Positions 49,784 through 63,037 of a stretch of DNA of 64,000 nt are shown here, piece by piece. Position 1 is the first letter of the stretch, and the number at the start of each line of letters is the position of its first letter. Where the stretch lies: positions 1 through 64,000 of the forward strand of contig JAYRSJ010000006.1 in NCBI GenBank assembly GCA_041920215.1, given 5' to 3'. The stretch is from JAYRSJ01 sp041920215 (GTDB taxonomy: Bacteria; Pseudomonadota; Gammaproteobacteria; Burkholderiales; Burkholderiaceae_C). The position numbers were made by a program, and so were the translations under genes. The notes under the pieces were generated by a model. It worked only from the letters and a program-made list of their open reading frames with translations, ran no database searches and was not told where the DNA came from.

Positions 49784-49942
49784 GCCGCCCGAGATGCCAT
49801 CGCATCGTGAGCCCCGCAGCCCATGCTCGCCAAGACCCAGCCGCCGCGGCGCCACCATCATTCCATATCGAGCCGCTTGTCACAATTCCGACATGCCAGC
49901 CCCGACCCAAGCCAACTGGTGAGGCGCCGCGGCAGCGGACGC

Positions 49943-51274
49943 TCAGCCCTGCACCGCCTGCACCAGACGCTCCGCGCAGGCCTTGGCCATGGCCGCATCG
50001 CTGGCCTCGACCATCACCCGCAGCAGCGGCTCGGTACCCGAAGGACGGATGAGCACACGGCCGCGCTTGCCCAGATCGGCAGTCACCTCGGCCTGTTCCT
50101 GCGCTAGGCGGGCATTGCTCTTCCAGTCCTGCCCAGGCTGCAGCCGCACATTGATCAGGGTCTGCGGGAACAGCTCGACCCCCTCCAGCAGCTCGGCCAG
50201 ACCGCGGCCGGTACGGCTGATCGCCTGCAGCACCAGCAAGGCGCTGACGATGCCATCGCCGGTGGTGTGTTTGTCCAGCGCCAGCAGATGACCGGAACCC
50301 TCACCGCCCAGCTGCCAGCCGCGTGCGGCCAACTCCTCCAGCACATAGCGGTCACCCACCTTGGCGCGCACAAAGTCCACATCGCGGGCCCGCAATGCCA
50401 GCTCCACCGCCATATTGGTCATCAGGGTGCCGACCGCGCCAGGCACAGACTGACCCTGGCCCAGGCGGTCGGCCACCATCACATAGAGCAGCTCATCGCC
50501 GTTGTAGAGACGGCCCTTGGCATCGACCAGTTGCAGCCGGTCGGCATCACCGTCCAGAGCCACGCCGTAGTCGGCGCCATGCTCGCGCACGGCCTTGACC
50601 AGAGCCGCCGGCGCAGTGGCGCCAAAGCCGGCATTGATGTTGAAACCATCGGGGCTGCAGCCGATGGCGATCACCTCGGCGCCCAGCTCATGGAACACAT
50701 CCGGCGCCACATGATAGGCAGCGCCGTGGGCGGCATCGATGACGATCTTCAAGCCACGCAGACTCAGATCGGAGCCGAAGCTGTTCTTGCAGAATTCGAT
50801 ATAGCGGCCACGGGCATCCTGCAGACGCTTGGCGCGCCCCAGATTCGCCGAGTCGACCCAGCTCGGCGGCTCAAGCAAGGCCTGCTCGACCGCCAGCTCC
50901 CAGGCATCCGGCAGCTTCTCGCCTTTGGCCGAGAAGAACTTGATGCCGTTGTCGGAGAAGGGGTTATGGGAAGCGCTGATGACCACACCCAGCTGCTGGC
51001 GCAGTGCGCGCGTCAGATAGGCCACGCCCGGCGTGGGCAGCGGACCGGTCAGCAGCACGTCGACCCCGGCCGAGGCGAAACCGGCCTCCAGCGAGGACTC
51101 CAGCATATAGCCCGAAATCCGCGTGTCCTTGCCGATCAGCACGCTGGGACGCGCCATCTCGCGGCGCAGCACGGTGCCCACCGCATGGCCCAGGCGCAGC
51201 ATGAAGTCCGGCGTGATCGGTGCTTGGCCGACCGTGCCACGAATACCATCGGTTCCGAAATACATACGGCTCAT
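49943..51274 (-). CDS. glmM: Phosphoglucosamine mutase
   Basis: 443 residues from the ATG at 51274, with AGGAGG nine nt upstream. Converts glucosamine-6-phosphate to glucosamine-1-phosphate for UDP-GlcNAc. Active-site serine in VISASHNPFSDNGIKF, metal-binding DGDADR, and sugar-binding GEGSGHL. Follows folP on the same strand (overlap of 42 nt at most with longer starts, but with this start there is a 41-bp gap). Confidence 0.97.
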   Translation of the reverse strand: MSRMYFGTDGIRGTVGQAPITPDFMLRLGHAVGTVLRREMARPSVLIGKDTRISGYMLESSLEAGFASAGVDVLLTGPLPTPGVAYLTRALRQQLGVVISASHNPFSDNGIKFFSAKGEKLPDAWELAVEQALLEPPSWVDSANLGRAKRLQDARGRYIEFCKNSFGSDLSLRGLKIVIDAAHGAAYHVAPDVFHELGAEVIAIGCSPDGFNINAGFGATAPAALVKAVREHGADYGVALDGDADRLQLVDAKGRLYNGDELLYVMVADRLGQGQSVPGAVGTLMTNMAVELALRARDVDFVRAKVGDRYVLEELAARGWQLGGEGSGHLLALDKHTTGDGIVSALLVLQAISRTGRGLAELLEGVELFPQTLINVRLQPGQDWKSNARLAQEQAEVTADLGKRGRVLIRPSGTEPLLRVMVEASDAAMAKACAERLVQAVQG

Positions 51275-51315
51275 TGTGAGCATCCTCCTGAATCTGTGGG
51301 CGTCATTGTCGGTGA

Positions 51316-52167
51316 TCAAGCAGCCGCTGCCGCAGCCGGGGCGCCCGCGGCCATCCAGACCTTGATCGCATCGACGGTCGGCGCGACATCGTGCACGCGC
51401 ACGATGCGCGCACCCTGAGCGATAGCAGCCAGCGCAGCCGCCACGCTGGCGAACTGGCGTTCGCCCACCGCGCGCCCGGTCACCGCCCCCAGCGCAGCCT
51501 TGCGTGACCAGCCGATCAGCAGTGGGTAGCCCAGACTAAGCAGCTCGCCCTGACGCCGCAGCAGCAAGAAGTTCTGTTCGGCCGTCTTGGCAAAGCCGTA
51601 GCCCGGATCCAGCACGATGCGCGCTGCGGCGATGCCCGCCACCTGCGCCGCCGCGGCACGCTCCGACAGGAAGCCGATCACCTCGAACAGCAGGTCCTGA
51701 TAGTCAGTCAGTCCCTGCATGGTCGCCGGATCACCGCGCATATGCATCAGGCAGACACCGGCCCGAGCATGGCTTGCCAGCGTTGCCAGGGCACCCTCGG
51801 CGCGCAGGGCCTGCACGTCATTGACGATGTCCACGCCCAGGTCCAACGCACGCCGCATCACCTCGACCTTGCAAGTGTCGATCGAGACCGGCACACCCAG
51901 GCTCAGCGCGGCCTTCAGCACAGGCTCCACGCGCCGCCATTCCTCGTCAGGCGCCAACACAGCCGCACCAGGCCGCGTCGACTCCCCGCCGATATCGAGA
52001 ATATCGGCCCCCTCGCCCAACAGGCGTTCGCAGTGCGCGATAGCGTCGAGCGCCTGTGCATGCTGGCCGCCGTCCGAGAACGAGTCCGGGGTCGCGTTGA
52101 CGATGCCCATCACCAGTGGGCGCTTCAGTTCAAGATCGAATCGGGTGGTCTGCCAACGCATCATCAT
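51316..52167 (-). CDS. folP: Dihydropteroate synthase
   Basis: 283 residues from the first of three ATG codons at 52167. Condenses p-aminobenzoate with pterin diphosphate in folate synthesis. Motifs GIVNATPDSFSDGG and DIGGESTRPGA bind pterin; GYGFAKTAEQN and RVHDVAP complete the site. The C-terminus ends in an Ala run (PAAAAAA). Downstream of ftsH, as in many proteobacteria. Confidence 0.97.
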   Translation of the reverse strand: MMMRWQTTRFDLELKRPLVMGIVNATPDSFSDGGQHAQALDAIAHCERLLGEGADILDIGGESTRPGAAVLAPDEEWRRVEPVLKAALSLGVPVSIDTCKVEVMRRALDLGVDIVNDVQALRAEGALATLASHARAGVCLMHMRGDPATMQGLTDYQDLLFEVIGFLSERAAAAQVAGIAAARIVLDPGYGFAKTAEQNFLLLRRQGELLSLGYPLLIGWSRKAALGAVTGRAVGERQFASVAAALAAIAQGARIVRVHDVAPTVDAIKVWMAAGAPAAAAAA

Positions 52168-52196
52168 CAGGATCGGCCCATTGAATTCGCCGGACA

Positions 52197-52228
52197 AAGC
52201 AAAACGGGGCCACTGCCCCGTTTTGCTT
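52197..52228 (-). terminator. Terminator between ftsH and folP
   Basis: AAGCAAAACGGGGC / GCCCCGTTTTGCTT, 14-bp stem with 4-base loop; the stem itself supplies the T-run on both strands. It must be leaky if folP is co-transcribed. Confidence 0.8.
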
Positions 52229-52251
52229 CACTACTCACCAGCGCCTGAGCA

Positions 52252-54159
<1,908 letters not shown>

Positions 54160-54312
54160 CGCGACTCCTTACCTATTCATTCACACAGGCCACAGGACAT
54201 GGCTCTGGCACGGCATATGGGGTTGATTCTATTGCAGTCAAGAGGACAAGCCTGATTGGCATTCCCATGCGCAGCGATAGTGATTTGCCAATCACTGCCA
54301 GGGATCAAGTCC

Positions 54313-54987
54313 TCAGCCCGACTTCAGGCCTATGCCCACCAAGAAAGTCTCGGATGAGCGATCACGCGAGGCCTTGGGCTTGATGGGCTTGACCTTCTTG
54401 AAGCATTGCTTGAAGGCCTCAACCAGCTGCGTGTACCCGCTGCCATGGAAGACCTTGGCCACCAAGGCACCGTCCGGCTTCAGGTGATGCTGGGCAAAGT
54501 CGAGCGCCAGCTCGACCAGCCCCGCGATGCGAGCCGCGTCCGAACTCTCTATGCCGGAGAGGTTGGGCGCCATGTCCGACACCACCAGATCCACAGGCCT
54601 GCCGGCCAGGGCCGCCTCCAACTGCGCCAGCACCGCCTCGTCCTGGAAATCGCCTTGGATGAATTGAACTCCCTCGATCGGTTCGAAATCCAGCAGATCC
54701 AGCGCGATGATGGTGCCGTTGAGCTGGCCGACCGCTGCACCGCCGGTGCCGGCTTCCTTGGGTGCAAAGCGGCGGCGCAGATACTGGCTCCAGGCACCGG
54801 GCGCCGCCCCGAGATCAACCACCACCTGACCTGGCCGCACCAGCTTCAGTTCCTCGTCAATTTCCTTCAGCTTGTAGGCGGCGCGGGCGCGATAGCCCTC
54901 TTTCTGGGCCTGCTTGACATAGGGATCCGTGATGTGATCGTGCAACCACGCCTTGTTGACCTTCTTGCTCTTTGTTTGAACTTTCAT
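54313..54987 (-). CDS. rlmE: 23S rRNA U2552 2'-O-methyltransferase
   Basis: 224 residues (MKVQTKSKKVNKAWLHDHITD). SAM-binding motif DLGAAPGAWSQYL, a conserved DLLDFE-type region, catalytic Lys in KVFHGSG near 185 and KASRDRSSETFLV. Modifies the ribosomal A loop and is paired with ftsH in many proteobacteria. Divergent from yhbY with a 20-bp gap between start codons. Confidence 0.97.
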   Translation of the reverse strand: MKVQTKSKKVNKAWLHDHITDPYVKQAQKEGYRARAAYKLKEIDEELKLVRPGQVVVDLGAAPGAWSQYLRRRFAPKEAGTGGAAVGQLNGTIIALDLLDFEPIEGVQFIQGDFQDEAVLAQLEAALAGRPVDLVVSDMAPNLSGIESSDAARIAGLVELALDFAQHHLKPDGALVAKVFHGSGYTQLVEAFKQCFKKVKPIKPKASRDRSSETFLVGIGLKSG

Positions 54988-55007
54988 GTTGCACCGATAA
55001 TACGGCC

Positions 55008-55481
55008 ATGCCTGCTATTCAACTCACTCCTGCCCAGCGCAAGGACAAACGTGCCGACGCCCATCATCTCGACCCCGTGGTCATGATCGGTGGTGACGGT
55101 CTGACCCCGGCCGTCACCAAGGAGATCGACGCCGCACTGAAGGCCCATGGCCTGATCAAGGTGCGGGTGTTCTCCGACGATCGCGCCGCCCGCGAAGCCA
55201 TGCTGCTGACATTGTCCGACGAGTTGGACGCCGCCCCTATCCAGCACATCGGCAAGCTGCTGGTGCTGTGGCGCCCCGTTCCCGCCAAAGAGAAGGCCGA
55301 GCGCGATGACGCCAGGCCGGGCCCCAAGGTGGTGAAGATCGTCAAATTCTCCAAGAGCGGCAACCATCGCCCCCAGATCAAGAAGGTTCAGCTGCTTGGC
55401 AATCAGCGGGTCGCCCAGGGGGGTGAGATCAAGCGCGCCAAGCGCCGCATCACCAGCGTCAAGAAGACCGCATCCGACTGA
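55008..55481 (+). CDS. yhbY: CRS1-YhbY RNA-binding protein
   Basis: 157 residues from MPAIQLTPAQRKDKRADAHHL. KH-like CRS1-YhbY domain with GGDGLTPAVTKEIDAALKAHGLIKVR, associated with 50S assembly. The C-terminal about 60 residues are Lys/Arg-rich (PGPKVVKIVKFSKSG ... KRAKRRITSVKK), making it longer than the E. coli form (97). Its 3' end overlaps the convergent DUF4149 gene by 23 nt. Confidence 0.93.
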   Translation: MPAIQLTPAQRKDKRADAHHLDPVVMIGGDGLTPAVTKEIDAALKAHGLIKVRVFSDDRAAREAMLLTLSDELDAAPIQHIGKLLVLWRPVPAKEKAERDDARPGPKVVKIVKFSKSGNHRPQIKKVQLLGNQRVAQGGEIKRAKRRITSVKKTASD

Positions 55482-55896
55482 GCATCCACGCCAGAGCCAG
55501 CACCAGCACCAGCTTGAGCGCATAAAAGCTGGTCGAGATCAGGTGCAGGCTGGCAAAGGACAAGCCCCCCTCACCCAGGCGCGCGGCTGCCAACATCGGC
55601 TGCAGTGCGTAAAAGCCAGCCACGGTACAGAACAGCGCAGCCAGCGGCAGCACCAGCGCTGCAGTCAAGACCCGCCCCTCGTCCGCCGCATCGCGCTGGA
55701 CCCGCCGCTCCATCAGCACCAGCAACAGGGCCAGGCCAAGGCTGACGCTCGCATCCAGTTCGAACAAGCGCCCCACATAGCGTCCAGCCTCGCTGCGCTC
55801 CAGTACCGCGAAGGCATTGGGTGCCGCCAGCGTCGCTACGCAAAGCAATTGGCCGCCCCACAGGGCGGCCAAGAGCAGGCGAAGCCGCTGCAGCAT
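55459..55896 (-). CDS. DUF4149 membrane protein
   Basis: 145 residues with four predicted transmembrane helices (LLLAALWGGQLLCVATLA, SVSLGLALLLVLME, LTAALVLPLAALFCTVAGFY, SFYALKLVLVLALAWML). A family of small inner-membrane proteins often adjacent to yhbY/greA in betaproteobacteria; function unknown. Five bp separate it from greA, so the two may be transcribed together. Confidence 0.85.
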   Translation of the reverse strand: MLQRLRLLLAALWGGQLLCVATLAAPNAFAVLERSEAGRYVGRLFELDASVSLGLALLLVLMERRVQRDAADEGRVLTAALVLPLAALFCTVAGFYALQPMLAAARLGEGGLSFASLHLISTSFYALKLVLVLALAWMLSRMRSS

Positions 55897-55901
55897 GGCT
55901 C

Positions 55902-56378
55902 TCAGATGTAGCGGACTTCGACGATCTCGTAACGTTTGATGCCGCCGGGTGCTTGCACCTCGGCCACATCGCCCGCCTCTTTGCCGATCAAGGCACGAGC
56001 GATCGGTGAGCTGATGGAGATCAGGCCCAGCTTGAGGTCGGCTTCATCATCGCCGACGATCTGATAGGTGACCTCGGCACCCGAGGCCTCTTCTTCCAGA
56101 TCCACCGTGGTGCCGAATACCACCTTGCCTCCTGCATCAACGCTGGCCGGATCAATGATCTGCGCAGCTGCCAGCTTGCCCTCGATTTCGAGGATGCGGC
56201 CTTCGATAAAGCCCTGCTTGTCCTTGGCCGCCTCGTACTCGGCGTTCTCTGACAGATCGCCCTGAGCACGGGCTTCTGCAATGGCATTGATCACGGCATG
56301 CCGTTCGACCGTCTTGAGTCGATGCAGTTCTTCTTTGAGCTTTTCAGCGCCGCGTTTGGTCAGTGGGATCGTAGCCAT
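55902..56378 (-). CDS. greA: Transcription elongation factor GreA
   Basis: 158 residues, standard length. N-terminal coiled coil (GAEKLKEELHRLKTVERHAVI, ARAQGDLSENAEYEAAKDKQG) and C-terminal FKBP-like domain (TYQIVGDDEADLK, SPIARALIGKEAGDVAEV). Rescues backtracked RNA polymerase by stimulating transcript cleavage. Tip acidic residues DLSENAEYE are present. Confidence 0.97.
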   Translation of the reverse strand: MATIPLTKRGAEKLKEELHRLKTVERHAVINAIAEARAQGDLSENAEYEAAKDKQGFIEGRILEIEGKLAAAQIIDPASVDAGGKVVFGTTVDLEEEASGAEVTYQIVGDDEADLKLGLISISSPIARALIGKEAGDVAEVQAPGGIKRYEIVEVRYI

Positions 56379-56471
56379 GGGTCAACCTTGAGAGACATCA
56401 GGCACTCCGCACGCCGGCCGCACCGAACCAGGCGCGACGATGACGATGCAGAAAGAGCCATACAAAATGAA

Positions 56472-56515
56472 TCCGCCGCTGCCGCTCAGGGAGCCCCTGA
56501 GCTGCGGCGGCGGAA
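56472..56515 (-). terminator. Terminator after carB
   Basis: Long near-perfect stem (about 19 bp, two mismatches) of CCGCCGC...GCTCAGGG and its complement followed on the minus strand by TCATTTTGT. Confidence 0.75.
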
Positions 56516-56531
56516 TCTTGCGGAGCGGAGT

Positions 56532-59798
<3,267 letters not shown>

Positions 59799-59810
59799 TG
59801 CTTGTCTCCA

Positions 59811-60971
59811 TCAGGCCTTGGACATCAGACCGATGAAGCGGTCAAACAGGTAAGCGATATCGTGCGGACCGGGGCTGGCCTCCGGGTGTCCCTGGAAGCA
59901 AAAGGCCGGCTTGTCGGTCCGGGCCAGGCCCTGCAGCGTGCCGTCGAACAGGCTGATGTGCGTGGGGCGCAGGTTCGCAGGCAGTGAGTCGGCATCGACC
60001 GCGAAGCCGTGGTTCTGGCTGGTGATGGAGACACGGCCGCTGTCCAGATCCTTGACCGGATGGTTGGCACCGTGGTGACCGAACTTCATCTTGAAGGTCT
60101 TGGCACCCGAGGCCAGGGCCATGATCTGATGTCCCAGGCAGATGCCAAAGGTTGGAATGCCCGCCTCGATCAGCTGGGACGCAGCCTTGACCGCGTAGTC
60201 ACAGGGCTCAGGATCGCCGGGACCGTTGGACAGGAAGACGCCATCGGGCTCCAGATCAAAGACCGCCGAGGCCGGCGTCTGGGCCGGCACGACGGTGACC
60301 TTGCAGCCGCGCGAGGCGAGCATGCGCAGGATATTGCTTTTGACACCGAAGTCGTAGGCCACCACATGGAACTTGGGGGCCGTCTGCTGCCCATAGCCCT
60401 TACCCAGCACCCACTCGGTCTGGGTCCACACCTCGGGCATGGCCCGGCTGACAAGTTTGGCCAGATCCTGTCCAGCCATGCTGGGTGCGGCCTTGGCCTT
60501 GGCGATCGCCTCGGCCACATGGGCCTCGCTGATCTGCTCGCCGGCAGCCAGCGCCAGGATGCAACCGTTCTGGGCGCCGGTGCGGCGCAGCACGCGGGTC
60601 AGGCGGCGAGTGTCTATGCCGGCAATCGCCACCGTGCCTTCGTCACGCAGGTACTGGGCCAGACTGCGGGTCTTGCGAAAGTTGGAATCAAGGAGGGGCA
60701 ACTCTTTGATGATCAGGCCTGCAGCATGGATCTTCGAGGCCTCGACGTCCTCCTCGTTGACGCCGTAATTGCCGATATGCGGATACGTCAGCGTGACGAT
60801 CTGTCGGCAGTAGCTGGGGTCGGTGAGGATTTCCTGATAGCCGGTCAGCGCAGTGTTGAAGACCACTTCGCCGACCGTGTGGCCGGCAGCGCCTATGGCA
60901 TTGCCTTTGAAGACCGTGCCGTCTGCCAGGGCGAGGATCGCTGGGGGGGAGGAAAGCAGATCGGGCAGCAC
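59811..60971 (-). CDS. carA: Carbamoyl-phosphate synthase small chain
   Basis: 386 residues. N-terminal CarA domain (GNAIGAAGHTVGEVVFNTALTGYQE), C-terminal class-I glutamine amidotransferase with nucleophile Cys in FGICLGHQIM near residue 276 and His/Glu in GHPEASPGPHD. Supplies ammonia to CarB. The upstream leader carries a promoter. Confidence 0.98.
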   Translation of the reverse strand: MLPDLLSSPPAILALADGTVFKGNAIGAAGHTVGEVVFNTALTGYQEILTDPSYCRQIVTLTYPHIGNYGVNEEDVEASKIHAAGLIIKELPLLDSNFRKTRSLAQYLRDEGTVAIAGIDTRRLTRVLRRTGAQNGCILALAAGEQISEAHVAEAIAKAKAAPSMAGQDLAKLVSRAMPEVWTQTEWVLGKGYGQQTAPKFHVVAYDFGVKSNILRMLASRGCKVTVVPAQTPASAVFDLEPDGVFLSNGPGDPEPCDYAVKAASQLIEAGIPTFGICLGHQIMALASGAKTFKMKFGHHGANHPVKDLDSGRVSITSQNHGFAVDADSLPANLRPTHISLFDGTLQGLARTDKPAFCFQGHPEASPGPHDIAYLFDRFIGLMSKA

Positions 60972-61104
60972 GGGTAACTCCGTTATTGTGCGCGCGCCCA
61001 GCTCTGCTCCAGCTGCGCCTCTGACGAGAGGCGCGGAGCCTGAATCCGGTGTTGGAAACGGGAGGAGTTTCGCTAGGAGCGGTAGGTTTCGGGTAAACCC
61101 ATCA

Positions 61105-61135
61105 AGTATAACCCACCAGGGTTAGTACCGAGCAA
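61105..61135 (-). promoter_or_regulatory. Candidate carAB promoter
   Basis: On the minus strand TTGCTC, 19-bp spacer, TATACT (61110-61105), about 130 bp before carA. Longer spacer than ideal; PyrR/ArgR sites were not recognised. Confidence 0.5.
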
Positions 61136-61157
61136 AGACTTTGCCCGCTCAAGTGCT

Positions 61158-61565
61158 TCAGGCCAGCGCTGCGATGCCGGCGCGAGCGATCTGGGCATCC
61201 TCGGTGGACTTGACCCCGCTGACACCTACTGCTCCTATGCAATGGCCGTCAACCAGCACCGGCACGCCGCCTTCCAGCATGCCGCTCAGGGCCGGTGCAC
61301 TGAGGAAGGAGGTGCGGCCCTGGTTGATGATGTCCTCATAGACCTTGGACTCGCGCCGCCCCAAAGCTGCGGTATGCGCCTTGGCGGGCGCGATCTGGGC
61401 CGAGATCGCTGCAGCACCGTCCAGACGCTGCAGCCACAGCAGATGACCACCGTCGTCGACGATGGCTATGCTGACTGCCCAACCATGGGCCAATGCCTCC
61501 GCTTCTGCAGCGGCGGCCATGCGCTTGACCTCATCGAGGCTCAGATAGGGTTTTGTCTTCATCAT
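61158..61565 (-). CDS. GlcG/HbpS-family protein
   Basis: 135 residues from the ATG at 61565 (GAGAGG upstream). Full-length GlcG/HbpS fold: SIAIVDDGGHLLWLQRLDGA, SKVYEDIINQG, ISGVKSTEDAQIARAGI. Members bind haem or cobalamin, or act in glycolate utilisation loci; no glc neighbours here, so function is unknown. Stands alone between carA and rlmD. Confidence 0.88.
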   Translation of the reverse strand: MMKTKPYLSLDEVKRMAAAAEAEALAHGWAVSIAIVDDGGHLLWLQRLDGAAAISAQIAPAKAHTAALGRRESKVYEDIINQGRTSFLSAPALSGMLEGGVPVLVDGHCIGAVGVSGVKSTEDAQIARAGIAALA

Positions 61566-61649
61566 CAATCCTCTCAACGAATTCTGAAACCGCGACTGTA
61601 GGCGTGGTCTGAAGCCGGATTGCCAGCATGGGCGACAAAACTGCTCTCA

Positions 61650-63008
61650 TCAGGCACGTTCAAAGACTGCGATGCTTTCCACGTGAGCGGTGTGCGGGAA
61701 CATATTGACGGCGCTGGCCGCTGTGCAGCGGTAGCCAGCCAGATTGACCAGCAAGCCAGCATCGCGAGCCAGCGTGGCCGGATTGCAGGACACATAAACG
61801 ATGCGACGCGGAGCGCTCCAGCCGGGTGCCAGGCCAGGATCCTGCGCGATGTCCGCGAGGGCCTTGACCAGGGCAAACGCCCCTTCGCGTGGCGGATCGA
61901 CCAGCCATTTGTCGGCCACGCCATCGGCTGCCAGCAGGGCCGGCGTCATATCGAAGAGGTTGCGGGCGACGAAAGCGGTCTTCGCCTCCAAACCGTTGCG
62001 CTTGGCGTTCTCGCGCGAGCGCTGGACCAGGGCCTCGCTGCCCTCGATGCCCAACACCTCACGCGCCAAGGTGGCCAGCGGCAGCGTGAAATTGCCCAGA
62101 CCGCAGAACCAGTCGATGACCCGCTCATTCGGCTGGACCTGCAAGAGGCGCAACGCGCGTCCGACCAGCACCGCATTGATTTGCGGATTCACCTGGGTGA
62201 AATCGGTCGGCTTGAAGGGCATCACGACGCCGAACTCGGGCAGCGCATAGCTCAGCTCCGGGCCACCGTCGTCCAACAGATGCACCGTGTCCGGTCCCTT
62301 GGGCTGGAGCCACCACTGCACAGCCGGATGCTCCGCCGCGAATGCCCGAAGCTTGCGTTTGTCGCTCTCGGGCAGCGGATTCAGATGCCGCAGCACCAGC
62401 GCAATGACCTGATCACCCATCGCCAACTCGATCTGCGGCAGGCGGTCTCGCTCCTCCATGCTGGCAACCAACTCACGCAAGGGCATCAGCATGGCGCTGA
62501 CAAGGGGCGGCACCACCTTGCATACCTGCATATCGGCCACATAGCGACTCTTGCGTTCGTGGAATCCGATCAAGACCTGACCCTTCTTCGCCACATAGCG
62601 CACCGAGAAGCGGGCGCGGTAGCGATAGCCCCAGGCCGGGCCCTCGATGGGGCGCAGCAGGGTTTCAGGTTTGACCTTGCCCAAATGCCAGAGGTTGTCC
62701 TCGACGACACGCTGTTTGACAGCCACTTGGGCGGCGGGATGCAAATGCTGCATCTTGCAACCGCCGCAAGCCCCTGCGTGCAGGCCGAAATGGGGGCAAG
62801 CCGGTGCGACGCGCTGCGCACTCTCGCGTCGCAGCGCCACCAACGCGCCCTGCTCCCAGTTGTTCTTCTTGCGGCCTACTGTGACCTGCACTTCCTCGCC
62901 GGGCAGTGCGCCCTCGATAAAGACGACCTTGCCTTCGGTATTGTGGGCCACGCCCTGGGCTTCGAGGTCCAGCGATTCGACCTTGAGCCATTCGTTCTGT
63001 TGCGTCAT
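61650..63008 (-). CDS. rlmD: 23S rRNA m5U1939 methyltransferase
   Basis: 452 residues. N-terminal TRAM domain (residues about 1-60), iron-sulphur cysteines 71, 81, 84 and 163 (CPHFGLHAGACGGC and DMQVCKVV), SAM-binding motif IDWFCGLGNFTLPL, and catalytic Cys in YVSCNPATLARD near 402. Uridine methyltransferase of the RumA family. Its start lies 29 nt downstream of the rpoS stop. Confidence 0.95.
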   Translation of the reverse strand: MTQQNEWLKVESLDLEAQGVAHNTEGKVVFIEGALPGEEVQVTVGRKKNNWEQGALVALRRESAQRVAPACPHFGLHAGACGGCKMQHLHPAAQVAVKQRVVEDNLWHLGKVKPETLLRPIEGPAWGYRYRARFSVRYVAKKGQVLIGFHERKSRYVADMQVCKVVPPLVSAMLMPLRELVASMEERDRLPQIELAMGDQVIALVLRHLNPLPESDKRKLRAFAAEHPAVQWWLQPKGPDTVHLLDDGGPELSYALPEFGVVMPFKPTDFTQVNPQINAVLVGRALRLLQVQPNERVIDWFCGLGNFTLPLATLAREVLGIEGSEALVQRSRENAKRNGLEAKTAFVARNLFDMTPALLAADGVADKWLVDPPREGAFALVKALADIAQDPGLAPGWSAPRRIVYVSCNPATLARDAGLLVNLAGYRCTAASAVNMFPHTAHVESIAVFERA

Positions 63009-63037
63009 GGCTGGGATTATCCCAGCCCGCAGCCCCT